A DNA stretch of 64,000 nt from DATJPW01 sp035506215. GTDB lineage: Bacteria > Desulfobacterota > Desulfomonilia > Desulfomonilales > Desulfomonilaceae. Of this stretch, positions 18,233 to 26,765 are shown piece by piece. The notes under the pieces are model-generated. The model searched no databases and was not told where the DNA came from. It saw only the letters and a list, made by a program, of their open reading frames with translations. The stretch spans positions 1-64,000 of the forward strand of contig DATJPW010000199.1 in the NCBI GenBank assembly GCA_035506215.1, written 5' to 3'. Position 1 is the first letter of the stretch. Each line of letters starts with the position of its first letter. Made by a program: the position numbers and the translations under genes.

Positions 18233-18334
18233 CGATAATGTCAACCAAGAAAATTCGGAAATGATAAACACGGAACTGATTCTTACTCCGTGACTCACCG
18301 GCGCAGAAAGAATTCCTGTCACCACACAATACGG

Positions 18335-18363
18335 TTGACAAAACGTGTCATAACATTGATAAT
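18335..18363 (+). promoter_or_regulatory. Sigma-70 promoter for the HTH-GHKL-STAS gene
   Basis: TTGACA (18335-18340), exactly 17 bases, GATAAT (18358-18363): five or six of six matches in both boxes. The start codon is 39 bases downstream of the -10 box. Confidence 0.7.
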
Positions 18364-18401
18364 CGAATCAGATAAAGTTGCTAATCGTGAGGGCTATTAC
18401 C

Positions 18402-19427
18402 ATGGTCGGAATGCGAAAACGGGGTGACAAGGTTCGGCAGTTCATTCTTGAGAATGTCGAACAGCATTCCGAAGATATTGTCACGTTCGTATCTTCTGCT
18501 CTCGGCATCTCCAGGCAAGCCGTGAACAAACATATTCAGCATCTCATTGCGCAAGAAATCATTGTAGCACAAGGCGCAACCCGTGACCGCCGCTATACCC
18601 TCCGTGAGCTTGGGGGAAAGATATTTAAGTATTTCTTGCAAAACCTTCAGGAAGATGTGGTCTGGAGAAACGACATTGCCCCGATGCTCTCAGAGCTACC
18701 TGCAAATGCCAGAGAGCTCTGGCAATATGGCGCCACAGAGATGCTGACTAATGCTGTCGATCATTCCTCGGGTAGCCGCCTCATTGTGGACGTCAGCAAA
18801 ACGGCCATAACATGCAGAATAGTTATAATTGACGATGGAGAAGGTATTTTCAAGAAGATCCAAAGAGAACTAGCTCTTGATGATGAGCGGCATGCAGTCC
18901 TTGAACTCGTCAAAGGTAAACTGACTACCGATCCAATCCATCATACCGGCGAAGGGATCTTCTTTTCATCCAAAATGTTTGATCATTTCTGGATTTCCTC
19001 GGGAAACACCTTCTTCCGATGTGGCTATAGGACACCTTTTGAGTTCGTTCATGAACTCCCTAACTCCGAACCAGGAACCAAAGTGTTCATGAGTTTACGA
19101 AACAACACCACTAGAACCACGAAGGAAATTTTTGACAGCTTTTCCGACGAGGATTATGGATTCACAAAAACTGTCGTGCCTGTCCAATTGGCTCAATACG
19201 GACACGAAAAACTTATTTCAAGATCACAGGCTAAAAGACTGTTAGCGAGATTCGACAGGTTCAAGACGGTCTTTCTTGACTTTGAAAATGTTGAGTCAAT
19301 CGGCCAGGCTTTTGCCGATGAAATATTCCGCGTCTTCGCTCGCGAGCATCCAAACGTTATGATAATGGAAACGAACACCGGCCCAACGGTAAGGCAAATG
19401 ATTGACCGTGCACGTCACCATGATTAG
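18402..19427 (+). CDS. HTH-GHKL ATPase-STAS-like single-chain regulator
   Basis: 341 residues. An N-terminal winged helix (SSALGISRQAVNKHIQHLIAQEIIV) precedes a GHKL ATPase fold with an N-box (EMLTNAVDHSSG), G1 box (IDDGEGIF) and G2-like GEGIFFSSKMFD. A C-terminal STAS-like/DUF4325 segment reads VFLDFENVESIGQAFADEIFRVF. This order joins an anti-sigma-like kinase and an antagonist-like domain in one chain. The start is taken at ATG 18402, with GAGGG upstream; the frame also opens at a TTG at 18378. It converges on trpA with a gap of only 4 bases. Function unknown; likely a DNA-binding switch. Confidence 0.82.
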   Translation: MVGMRKRGDKVRQFILENVEQHSEDIVTFVSSALGISRQAVNKHIQHLIAQEIIVAQGATRDRRYTLRELGGKIFKYFLQNLQEDVVWRNDIAPMLSELPANARELWQYGATEMLTNAVDHSSGSRLIVDVSKTAITCRIVIIDDGEGIFKKIQRELALDDERHAVLELVKGKLTTDPIHHTGEGIFFSSKMFDHFWISSGNTFFRCGYRTPFEFVHELPNSEPGTKVFMSLRNNTTRTTKEIFDSFSDEDYGFTKTVVPVQLAQYGHEKLISRSQAKRLLARFDRFKTVFLDFENVESIGQAFADEIFRVFAREHPNVMIMETNTGPTVRQMIDRARHHD

Positions 19428-19431
19428 TGTT

Positions 19432-20214
19432 TCACAATAAAGCAGACTTCATTTTTCCGAGCCAGCCCTTGAGATCGTTTATCGAGTTGCCGTTCTGAAG
19501 GCGAGACAGTATTGCGCTGCCGACCACGACTGCATCAACATGCTCCTTTAGCGCTGCCGCGTGATCCGGATGGGAGACCCCAAACCCGACTGCCAAAGGC
19601 AGACGGCAGACACCCTTGACTTGTTCGCATTTCGATGCAAGACCTGTTGGCAGAAAATCTCTGGCGCCGGTCACTCCTGTCAATGAGACATAGTACAAGA
19701 AACCCGAGCCTTCTTGATCCATTTGTGCGATTCTAGAAGTCGGCGTCGTCGGAGTTGCCAGATATATCCAGGCCAGGTGCGCCTTGTCGGTGATCGGCTT
19801 CAACCACCTTGCCTCTTCCCAAGGAAGGTCTACTACCAGGACACCGTCCAGACCGCACTCTACTGCTCGGGCTACAAACCGCTCCGTGCCGTATTTGTGA
19901 ATAGGATTGAAGTATCCAAAGAAGATAATCGGGATTTCTGACTTTTGCCGGATATGACCTACTATATCCAGTGCCTTGTCCATGGTCATACCGTTGCGTA
20001 TTGCCTGAGCCGACGCGTTTTGAATCACGGGCCCGTCAGCGACCGGGTCTGAGAAAGGAAAGCCGAACTCCAAAATATCCCCACCTTCTGCGGCGAGCCC
20101 GAGAAAGATCTCAAGCGACGCTTCCCGACTCGGATAACCCGCAATGGAAAACGGGATGAAAGCCGTCTGGCCCCGTCTCTGCAATTTATTGAAAACTTGT
20201 GCGATCCGTTCCAT
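19432..20214 (-). CDS. trpA: Tryptophan synthase alpha subunit
   Basis: 260 residues, usual length. It cleaves indole-3-glycerol phosphate to indole, which passes to TrpB. Catalytic Glu49 (ILEFGFPFSDP) and Asp60 (PVADGPVIQ) fall at the same numbers as in E. coli. The phosphate-binding GFGVSHPDHA and VVVGSAI are present. It starts one base after the trpB stop, with GGGGAG inside the end of trpB. It is the last gene of the aro-trp run and meets the convergent HTH-GHKL gene with no visible terminator between them. Confidence 0.97.
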   Translation of the reverse strand: MERIAQVFNKLQRRGQTAFIPFSIAGYPSREASLEIFLGLAAEGGDILEFGFPFSDPVADGPVIQNASAQAIRNGMTMDKALDIVGHIRQKSEIPIIFFGYFNPIHKYGTERFVARAVECGLDGVLVVDLPWEEARWLKPITDKAHLAWIYLATPTTPTSRIAQMDQEGSGFLYYVSLTGVTGARDFLPTGLASKCEQVKGVCRLPLAVGFGVSHPDHAAALKEHVDAVVVGSAILSRLQNGNSINDLKGWLGKMKSALL

Positions 20215-20215
20215 T

Positions 20216-21436
20216 TCAACTCCCCATAAGCTCGTTTTCGATTATCGGCATGTCTTTGTCGCCTCTACCTGAAAGATTCACGATGCAAATATCCTCTTTC
20301 TCCATGTGCGGCAGTTCCCTCATTGCCCAGGCCAAGGCATGGGATGACTCGAGCGCGGGTATTATTCCTTCAGTTCGGCATAAGATCGAGAAAGCTTTCA
20401 GCGCCTCATTATCTTCGATTGAGACGTATCGCGCCCGGCCGGTGGAATGAAGGTATGAGTGTTCCGGTCCCACGCCGGGATAGTCCAGCCCGGCGGAGAT
20501 GGAGTGAGCTTCTTTAATCTGGCCCTCTGGGTCTTGAAGAACAAAAGAACGCGATCCGTGAAAGACCCCGGTTTCTCCTGAGCAAATGCTCGCGCCATGT
20601 TTGCCGGTCTTGATTCCGAGGCCTCCCGCTTCGACACCAATGAGCTCTACTTCATCGTCCTCTAGGAATCCGTGAAACATGCCCGCCGCATTACTTCCAC
20701 CTCCCACGCACGCTATTACTTTCTTAGGGAGTTTCTGCGCGGCTTCGAGGACCTGCCGACGAGTTTCACGGCCAATCACGGATTGGAATTGACGCACCAT
20801 CAAAGGGTACGGATGCGGTCCCGCGGTCGAACCGATAATGTAATATGTATCGCGGACATACGTTGCCCAGTGTCTGAGTGCTTCGCTCATGGCGTCCTTT
20901 AGAGTGGCAGTGCCTGAAGACACCGGCACCACCTCGGCCCCCATCAACTTCATGCGAAAAACATTGGGGGCTTGCCTCCTCATGTCCTCTTCGCCCATGA
21001 ACACTTTACATTCCAGGCCAAGCAGCGCCGCTGCCGCCGCGGTTGCCACTCCATGTTGCCCGGCTCCGGTCTCGGCGATTACTTTGGGTTTGCCCATGTA
21101 CTTTGCGAGAAGCCCTTGTCCCAGGGTATTGTTTATTTTGTGAGCGCCGGTGTGCAAAAGGTCCTCTCTCTTTAGGTAAACTTTGCCTCCACCAATCTTC
21201 TCGGAAAGCCGCGCGGCCAAGAACAGCGGTGTAGGCCGTCCTGCATAGGTCACTAGAAGAGCTTCAAGATCTTTAACGAATTCTGGTGAACTTGTAGTGG
21301 CGAGGAACGCTTCTTCGAGTTCCATCAAAGGAGTGATCAACGTCTCAGGAACAAAACGTCCGCCGAATTCCCCAAAATAGCCGTTCGCGTCCGGATTAGC
21401 GATTCCTGTTGAGTGAGACTTATAATCATAAAGCAT
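20216..21436 (-). CDS. trpB: Tryptophan synthase beta subunit
   Basis: 406 residues. PLP enzyme joining indole and serine. Lys100 in HTGAHKINN forms the Schiff base, Glu122 in AETGAGQHG is the catalytic acid/base, and GGGSNA binds PLP phosphate. HSISAGLDYPGVGPEHS is the canonical TrpB1 segment. Its start overlaps the last codons of trpF by 11 bases, suggesting translational coupling. Confidence 0.97.
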   Translation of the reverse strand: MLYDYKSHSTGIANPDANGYFGEFGGRFVPETLITPLMELEEAFLATTSSPEFVKDLEALLVTYAGRPTPLFLAARLSEKIGGGKVYLKREDLLHTGAHKINNTLGQGLLAKYMGKPKVIAETGAGQHGVATAAAAALLGLECKVFMGEEDMRRQAPNVFRMKLMGAEVVPVSSGTATLKDAMSEALRHWATYVRDTYYIIGSTAGPHPYPLMVRQFQSVIGRETRRQVLEAAQKLPKKVIACVGGGSNAAGMFHGFLEDDEVELIGVEAGGLGIKTGKHGASICSGETGVFHGSRSFVLQDPEGQIKEAHSISAGLDYPGVGPEHSYLHSTGRARYVSIEDNEALKAFSILCRTEGIIPALESSHALAWAMRELPHMEKEDICIVNLSGRGDKDMPIIENELMGS

Positions 21437-22064
21437 TCATGAACTCCTTAATCTTTTCATGGTCCTTTATGCCGGGTTCTTTTTCGACTCCAGTACAAAC
21501 GTCTACGGCAAAAGGTTTCACAACCCTTACCGCCATTGCTACGTTTTGAGGATCCAGGCCGCCCGCAAGCACTAGGCGGCTTCGAACCGCAGGCCCCACA
21601 GTTTCCAAATGCTTGTTGAGCAGCCCCCAGTCCATAGGAACTCCGGTCCCTCCCCATAACCCTGAAACCTGCCCTTCCATCAGGAAGCCCGCGACCGGAT
21701 ACGCGGCCAGGTTCGGAAACGACATGCCGGATGTGAAGCGAAAAGCCTTGATCACAGGCCGACTGTACCCTGCACAGTCTTCCGGCTTCTCATCTCCCTG
21801 GAGCTGGATGAATTCAAGGCCGGCCCGAGTGACCACGGCTTCTATTTCTTCTTTACCGCGATTCACGAACACTCCGACTGCAGGAATGAAAGGCGGTAGG
21901 CTGATGATGATGGAAGCGGCTCGTTCCGGCGTAATATAGCGCGGACTGGGCGGATGAAAAACAAAACCCAACGCGTGAACGCCCGCACCTACAGCCGCAT
22001 GAGCGTCTTCACCGCGGGTTATTCCACACATTTTTACTCTCACCGTGTTGTTGTCAACTGCCAT
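21426..22064 (-). CDS. trpF: Phosphoribosylanthranilate isomerase
   Basis: 212-residue TIM barrel. The N-terminal VKMCGITR carries the catalytic Cys (13) and the C-terminal FAVDVCTGVE carries the catalytic Asp. LVLAGGLDPQNV binds phosphate. It overlaps trpC upstream and trpB downstream by about 11 bases each. A separate gene from trpC here, unlike the fused enterobacterial arrangement. Confidence 0.95.
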   Translation of the reverse strand: MAVDNNTVRVKMCGITRGEDAHAAVGAGVHALGFVFHPPSPRYITPERAASIIISLPPFIPAVGVFVNRGKEEIEAVVTRAGLEFIQLQGDEKPEDCAGYSRPVIKAFRFTSGMSFPNLAAYPVAGFLMEGQVSGLWGGTGVPMDWGLLNKHLETVGPAVRSRLVLAGGLDPQNVAMAVRVVKPFAVDVCTGVEKEPGIKDHEKIKEFMNAL

Positions 22065-22836
22065 AAATTAACTCCTGAATCTTTGTCGCGGGGTCTGATG
22101 CGGTGACGAGAGATTCACCGATGAGGAACCCTTTAATCCCAGCTTCAGCGAGGCGCATGATGTCCTCGCGAGTCCTTATCCCGCTTTCGGAAATGACGGT
22201 GCAGTCCTTGGGGACGCTCTTTACCAGTCGGAGGCTGATTTCAAGATCAACACCAAATGTGGTAAGATTTCTATTGTTTATCCCGATCAACTTGGCTTCC
22301 GCTTCGAGCGCTGTACTAAGTTCCTGCAAGTCATGAACTTCAACCAGGGGCTCCATTCGCCATGCTCGGCCCGTTGCCATAAGGCGTCTCAGAGATATCA
22401 GATCAAGAAGGCCGACTATCAGGAGGAATGAATCGGCTCCAGCGGCCCTCGCTTCTATCACCTGATAGGGATCTGTTATGAAATCCTTCCGCAGCAATGG
22501 AAGAGATACTTCTTGACGGACCGATTCCAAAACTCCAATGCTTCCGAAAAAGTGATCTTGCTCAGTCAAGACTGATACTGCGGAAGCGCCTCCTCTCTCG
22601 TACGCCTGGACGAGCGGTACAGGGTCGAAATCCTCCTTGAAAACTCCTTTGGAAGGCGAAGCCTTTTTTACTTCGGCTATGATGTGTGGTCCTGGTTCGG
22701 CAAGCGCTTTGAGGAAATCAAGGGGCCGTTTCCGTTGAGCCGCTCTTTTGGTCACAGCTTCGAGATTTGCGATTCGTTTCTCGGAAGCCAATCGTTCAAG
22801 CCTGATGCCGGCGATTTTTTTCAGGATGTCGGTCAT
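22054..22836 (-). CDS. trpC: Indole-3-glycerol phosphate synthase
   Basis: 260-residue TIM barrel. HIIAEVKKASPSKGVF contains the catalytic lysine and phosphate site. LLRKDFITDPYQV, LIGINNRNLTTFGVD and VISESGIRTREDI follow in canonical order. It shares one base with the end of trpGD and overlaps trpF. Confidence 0.96.
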   Translation of the reverse strand: MTDILKKIAGIRLERLASEKRIANLEAVTKRAAQRKRPLDFLKALAEPGPHIIAEVKKASPSKGVFKEDFDPVPLVQAYERGGASAVSVLTEQDHFFGSIGVLESVRQEVSLPLLRKDFITDPYQVIEARAAGADSFLLIVGLLDLISLRRLMATGRAWRMEPLVEVHDLQELSTALEAEAKLIGINNRNLTTFGVDLEISLRLVKSVPKDCTVISESGIRTREDIMRLAEAGIKGFLIGESLVTASDPATKIQELIYGS

Positions 22837-24548
22837 TACGCCCTAAACTCCAAAAATTCAGTAAGCTTACAGCGGGCCTTGCCGGAGTCCACGGCTTCCG
22901 CGGCCAACTCCAGACCTTTAGTCGTGTCCTCGGCCATTCCGGCCACCACTAATGCGGCCGCGGCGTTGAGCAGCGCTATGTCACGCCTTGGGCCTGGTTT
23001 ACCTTCCAGCACATCCATAAGATGACGTGCATTTTCTTTGGAATCTCCACCTCTTATCCGGTCGACACTACAGAGGTGGAGACCGAGTTCGCGAGGGTCG
23101 CACATCGTGGTCGTCACTGTTTCCCCGCTCAATCTGGAAATCTTGGTCGGCCCGGAGAGAGAGATCTCGTCCAGTCCGTCCATGCCGTGTACCACCATCG
23201 CTGAGGATATTCCCAGGCCGCAAAGCGCATATGCTATGACGTCTGTCAGTTTGGGATCGTAAACCCCTAAGAGCTGGCATGAGGCGCCGGCAGGATTTGT
23301 GAGCGGCCCCAAGAGATTGAACATTGTACGGATCCCCATTTCTTGACGAGGTCCGGCAGCATGTTTCATGGCAAGATGAAACTTTGGAGCAAATAGAAAC
23401 CCGAAGCCGGTCTTGTTGATGCACCTGCTCACAGCTTCCGGAGACTGTTCCAGATCCGCTCCCAATTCTTTGAGAACGTCTGCGCTCCCGCATGAACTCG
23501 AGACCGATCGATTGCCGTGCTTGGCCACACGCACACCCGCGGCTGCAATGATAAAGGCGACCGTTGTGGATATGTTAAACGTGCCGGCTCCGTCCCCTCC
23601 GGTCCCACACGTATCCAAGAGAGGCTTTCCATTGTTCTCGACTCGCACCGGCACGGCATTGCGTCTCATCACGGTCGCGGCTCCGGTGATTTCGGCTACG
23701 GTCTCTCCTTTCATCTTCAGAGCGGTGAACAAAGAGCCGATCTGAGCCGGCGTTGCCTTGCCGGCCATGATTTCTTCCATGGCAAGCTCCATTTCCTCCC
23801 TCGTCAGATCTTCTCTCAGAGTGGTCTTTCTGATGGCCTCTTTCAGCATAGGAACCTCCCTTGGCAGCGCAGCGGCCGGCGGCTGTGTCAGACTCTTACA
23901 GTTGAGCGGCTTATGAGTGCTGTCCAGACCCCTAGTTGGGCACAATCTGTTGTCCAATGCCGAGTTGCTGTAATGGAACTCATCCACCATCTCTAAAAAG
24001 TTCTGAAGGATCCGCTTTCCTCCGGGAGTCAGGATCGACTCCGGGTGAAACTGCACACCTTCTATTGGGTAGGTCTTGTGTTTAATTCCCATGATCTCGT
24101 CCTGATCGGTCACCGCGGTAATTTCGAGGCAATCAGGCAGTGTCTCCCTCTCGATGATGAGACTGTGATAACGACCCGCCGGAAAGGGGTTCTCCATGCC
24201 GGAAAAGAGGCGACCTCCAACGAAGAAGATCGGAGATGTCTTCCCGTGCATCAGCCTGCCGGCGGAAATCACTCGACCGCCAAAGGACTCACCTATTGCT
24301 TGATGGCCCAGACATACACCCAAAATGGGGATACAATTCCCCAAACGGCGAATCACATCCAGCGATATCCCCGCGTCGCGGGGTCCTCCAGGTCCGGGAG
24401 AAATGACAATTGCCTTTGGGTCCAAATCTTGGATCTGTTTCAGTGAAATGCAGTCATTGCGTTTGACGACTACGTCCTGGGAAAGCTCTTCAAGGTACTG
24501 AACCAGATTAAAGGTGAAAGAGTCGTAGTTATCGATTACCAGTATCAT
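22836..24548 (-). CDS. trpGD: Anthranilate synthase glutaminase-phosphoribosyltransferase fusion
   Basis: 570 residues. TrpG domain (about 1-192): ILVIDNYDSFTFNLVQYL, GVCLGHQAIGE (nucleophile Cys) and GVQFHPES (His-Glu). A roughly 40-residue Pro/Ser-rich linker follows. TrpD domain (about 235-570): GTGGDGAGTFNIST, KHGNRSVSSSCGSADVL and NLLGPLTNPA. It supplies ammonia to TrpE and then attaches phosphoribose to anthranilate. The start is the ATG in an ATGA overlap with trpE; the ATG at 24560 belongs to the ribosome site region. G-D fusions are known in enterobacteria too. Confidence 0.95.
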   Translation of the reverse strand: MILVIDNYDSFTFNLVQYLEELSQDVVVKRNDCISLKQIQDLDPKAIVISPGPGGPRDAGISLDVIRRLGNCIPILGVCLGHQAIGESFGGRVISAGRLMHGKTSPIFFVGGRLFSGMENPFPAGRYHSLIIERETLPDCLEITAVTDQDEIMGIKHKTYPIEGVQFHPESILTPGGKRILQNFLEMVDEFHYSNSALDNRLCPTRGLDSTHKPLNCKSLTQPPAAALPREVPMLKEAIRKTTLREDLTREEMELAMEEIMAGKATPAQIGSLFTALKMKGETVAEITGAATVMRRNAVPVRVENNGKPLLDTCGTGGDGAGTFNISTTVAFIIAAAGVRVAKHGNRSVSSSCGSADVLKELGADLEQSPEAVSRCINKTGFGFLFAPKFHLAMKHAAGPRQEMGIRTMFNLLGPLTNPAGASCQLLGVYDPKLTDVIAYALCGLGISSAMVVHGMDGLDEISLSGPTKISRLSGETVTTTMCDPRELGLHLCSVDRIRGGDSKENARHLMDVLEGKPGPRRDIALLNAAAALVVAGMAEDTTKGLELAAEAVDSGKARCKLTEFLEFRA

Positions 24549-26032
24549 TTGGCCCTCCATTCCATTTGTCGTGCCATTTCCACAGCCTTGCGCATGGCTT
24601 CGGCCTTTGCCATCGTCTCCATGTATTCCTTTTCAGGGACGGAATCGGCCACAATGCCCGCGCCTGCTTGAAAGTGTGCACGGGTCCCTTTTGTTGCCAC
24701 GGTCCGAATGGTTATCCCCATGTCCATGGACCCGGTAAACGAGAAGTAGCCCACGCATCCTCCGTAAGGGCCGCGGTGTTCAGGCTCCAGTTCTTCGATT
24801 ATTTCCATTGCCCTGATTTTGGGAGCCCCAGTGAGCGTTCCCGCCGGGAAAGTCGCCCGGAGTACGTCGAACGCGTCGCAGCCATCTGCAATTCCGGCGC
24901 GCACGTTGCTCACCATGTGCATGACGTGCGAGTACCGTTCTACGGTCTTGAACACGTCTACAGTCACCGTACCCGGAGCTGCGATTCGCCCAAGGTCATT
25001 GCGGGCCAGATCAACCAGCATCACGTGTTCGGCCAACTCTTTTGGATCATCCAAAAGCTCTTGCTCGATTTGCGCGTCTCTTTCGCCGGTTTCTCCTCTG
25101 GGACGCGTCCCCGCGATGGGCCTGATCACGGCCTCTCCGTCCTTGAGCCGCACCATGACCTCCGGGGACGAGCCCGCGAGGCTCTCATCTCCCATCCGAA
25201 GAAAGAACATGTACGGCGACGGATTGATCATCCGGAGACCCCGGTAGACGTTCAGGGGATCAAGAACGCCGTCGCCCTGGAACCGTTGCGACAGGACTAC
25301 CTGGATAATATCGCCCGCTTTGATGTGCTGCTTGGCCCCGCGGACGATCTCCATAAACGTCTCAGAGGACATGTTGGATTCAAACTGAATATCGGCCTCA
25401 GGTATGGTCCGCGGCACAATGGAGATGGGAGAGGCAAATTGGTCTTTGAGACGTTCCAGTCTCCAGCAGCTGTCTCGGTAAGCGGCCTTTGTCGATGCGG
25501 ATTCTTCAGGTGAGACCGTGGTTACCAGGAGGACCTTGTGAAGAAAGTTGTCCACAATCACTATGTCGCGGGTAACCATGAACCACGCATCATGAAATTC
25601 GGGATCGGACTTGCCCAGGTTAGGAATTTTCTCGAAAGCCCGGACAACGTCATATGCCAGAAATCCGACGGCCCCGCCGAAAAAATCCGGCTGGCCCGGC
25701 ACAAAAGCAGGGCGGAATTGATCCATGATCTGTTTCATCAGACGAGTAGGATCAGAAATCCCTGTAAGGGTCTTTGTCGACTTCCCTTCAAGGATCTTTG
25801 CGCAACCCGTCTTGAAACGAATTACCATCCTTGGGTCTGACCCGAGGAATGAGTACCTGGCCCATCGCTCTCCGCCTTCCACACTTTCCAGAAGAAAAGA
25901 GTTGGCTGAGTCGTCTATTTTCATAAACGCGGAGAGTGGAGTGTACAAGTCTCCGGGCACCTCCATGAACAAGGGCACCAGGTTACCCGCTTTGCAGAGT
26001 TGCTCGAACTGGGTAAAATCGGGTTTGATCAT
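24545..26032 (-). CDS. trpE: Anthranilate synthase component I
   Basis: 495 residues from ATG 26032. It converts chorismate to anthranilate with TrpG. SFLLESVEGG contains the LLES tryptophan-feedback motif. PIAGTRPRGET, DLARNDLGRI, GTLTGAPKIRAMEI and GGCVGYFSFTGSMDMGI form the chorismate/Mg site. A longer frame to 26122 would begin inside the attenuator terminator and is rejected. The chosen ATG lacks a good ribosome site of its own. It overlaps by 4 bases the stop of an 18-codon ORF that has a strong one, which implies translational coupling. Confidence 0.95.
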   Translation of the reverse strand: MIKPDFTQFEQLCKAGNLVPLFMEVPGDLYTPLSAFMKIDDSANSFLLESVEGGERWARYSFLGSDPRMVIRFKTGCAKILEGKSTKTLTGISDPTRLMKQIMDQFRPAFVPGQPDFFGGAVGFLAYDVVRAFEKIPNLGKSDPEFHDAWFMVTRDIVIVDNFLHKVLLVTTVSPEESASTKAAYRDSCWRLERLKDQFASPISIVPRTIPEADIQFESNMSSETFMEIVRGAKQHIKAGDIIQVVLSQRFQGDGVLDPLNVYRGLRMINPSPYMFFLRMGDESLAGSSPEVMVRLKDGEAVIRPIAGTRPRGETGERDAQIEQELLDDPKELAEHVMLVDLARNDLGRIAAPGTVTVDVFKTVERYSHVMHMVSNVRAGIADGCDAFDVLRATFPAGTLTGAPKIRAMEIIEELEPEHRGPYGGCVGYFSFTGSMDMGITIRTVATKGTRAHFQAGAGIVADSVPEKEYMETMAKAEAMRKAVEMARQMEWRAK

Positions 26033-26085
26033 GGTTGCTGGCGCCTTTCCGGAGTCAATGCATCTTCTCTCTTTCTTTCTCGCAT
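26029..26085 (-). CDS. 18-residue ORF coupled to trpE
   Basis: It starts MRERKRED, is rich in Arg/Lys/Glu and has no Trp. AGGAGG lies 5 bases before its ATG. Its stop codon overlaps the trpE start in ATGA. It lies between the attenuator terminator and trpE. The likely role is to load ribosomes that re-initiate at trpE, or to serve as a second leader. Not homologous to anything I recognise; expression is inferred from the ribosome site and overlap only. Confidence 0.55.
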   Translation of the reverse strand: MRERKREDALTPERRQQP

Positions 26086-26114
26086 GTGTGCCTCCTAGAA
26101 GCCGTACAAACAAA

Positions 26115-26141
26115 AAGGCCATGGGATCTGCCCATGGCCTT
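26115..26141 (-). terminator. trp attenuator terminator
   Basis: On the minus strand, AAGGCCATGGG, a 5-base loop (CAGAT), then CCCATGGCCTT running into TTTTTGTTT: an 11-bp perfect stem with a U-tract. It lies about 43 bases after the leader-peptide stop and 83 bases before trpE. Upstream CTGCC and GGTT (end of the leader ORF) can pair with GGCAG and AACC around the first arm, giving a candidate antiterminator. Confidence 0.85.
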
Positions 26142-26183
26142 GGTTCGATTTGCTCTATATAAGTCTATCTTATAAGTCCAGCT

Positions 26184-26258
26184 TTAACCGCAGGCAGACC
26201 TCCCGAGTTCGCTTATCCAGCGCCACCACCAATTGTTTTGACTGCTGATGCGCATCAT
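26184..26258 (-). CDS. trpL: trp operon leader peptide (four Trp codons)
   Basis: 24 codons, MMRISSQ then NNWWWRW and a further ten residues before TAA. Four Trp in five codons is the hallmark of a ribosome-stalling attenuator. It begins about 17 bases after the predicted transcription start and is followed by the terminator at 26115-26141. Start is either of two adjacent ATGs. Confidence 0.88.
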   Translation of the reverse strand: MMRISSQNNWWWRWISELGRSACG

Positions 26259-26281
26259 GGAGTTTCTACCTACGATTGTTT

Positions 26282-26310
26282 TAAATACAGCACCCTGAGC
26301 AGACTGTCAA
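26282..26310 (-). promoter_or_regulatory. trp operon promoter
   Basis: TTGACA (26305-26310), 17 bases, TATTTA (26282-26287). The -35 box overlaps the aroQ stop codon. It would give trpE-A transcription independent of the upstream aro promoter. No obvious TrpR-type palindrome was seen. Confidence 0.75.
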
Positions 26311-26765
26311 CGGTTTTCTTCGGACTTCCTGCTTCCCACCACTTCTTTCAAGCCAATTAGTCCGAGTTGGTAAGAATGAGCGCCGAATCCTGAGATTTGC
26401 CCTGCGCAAACCCCGGCGGTAATCGATCTCCGTCGGAAGCTTTCCCTGGCGGCGACGTTGGATAGATGAACCTCCACGGTCGGGATACCTGTTGCCGCAA
26501 TGGCATCCCTCAAAGCTACGCTTGTATGAGTGAAGCCTCCCGGATTTATCAAGATCCCGTCCGCCCAACCTATAGCATCGTGCAGCGCATCTATGAGCAC
26601 GCCTTCATGGTTGGACTGGATGCACCGGACCGTCATGCCAAGCTCTTTCGCTCGTTTTGTGAGCTGTGAGTCGATTTCACCCAGAGTTGTCTTGCCGTAG
26701 ATGTCCGGTTCTCTCTGTCCGAGTAAGTTCAAATTGGGACCGTGCAATACTAGTACGTTCATCAA
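26307..26765 (-). CDS. aroQ: 3-dehydroquinate dehydratase, type II
   Basis: 152 residues, usual length for the dodecameric type II enzyme. HGPNLNLLGQREPDIYG carries the catalytic Tyr/Arg loop; NPGGFTHTSVALRDAI and EVHLSNVAARESFRRRS follow in canonical order. Its ATG overlaps the stop of aroKB. The stop overlaps the -35 box of the trp promoter. Confidence 0.96.
   Translation of the reverse strand: MMNVLVLHGPNLNLLGQREPDIYGKTTLGEIDSQLTKRAKELGMTVRCIQSNHEGVLIDALHDAIGWADGILINPGGFTHTSVALRDAIAATGIPTVEVHLSNVAARESFRRRSITAGVCAGQISGFGAHSYQLGLIGLKEVVGSRKSEENR

Noticed and set aside
24566..25513. 315-residue plus-strand ORF
   Set aside because: Antisense shadow of trpE with a His/Arg-rich, non-protein-like composition.
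26033..26122. trpE start at 26122 (30 extra N-terminal residues)
   Set aside because: That ATG lies inside the attenuator terminator stem, and the extension has no TrpE character.
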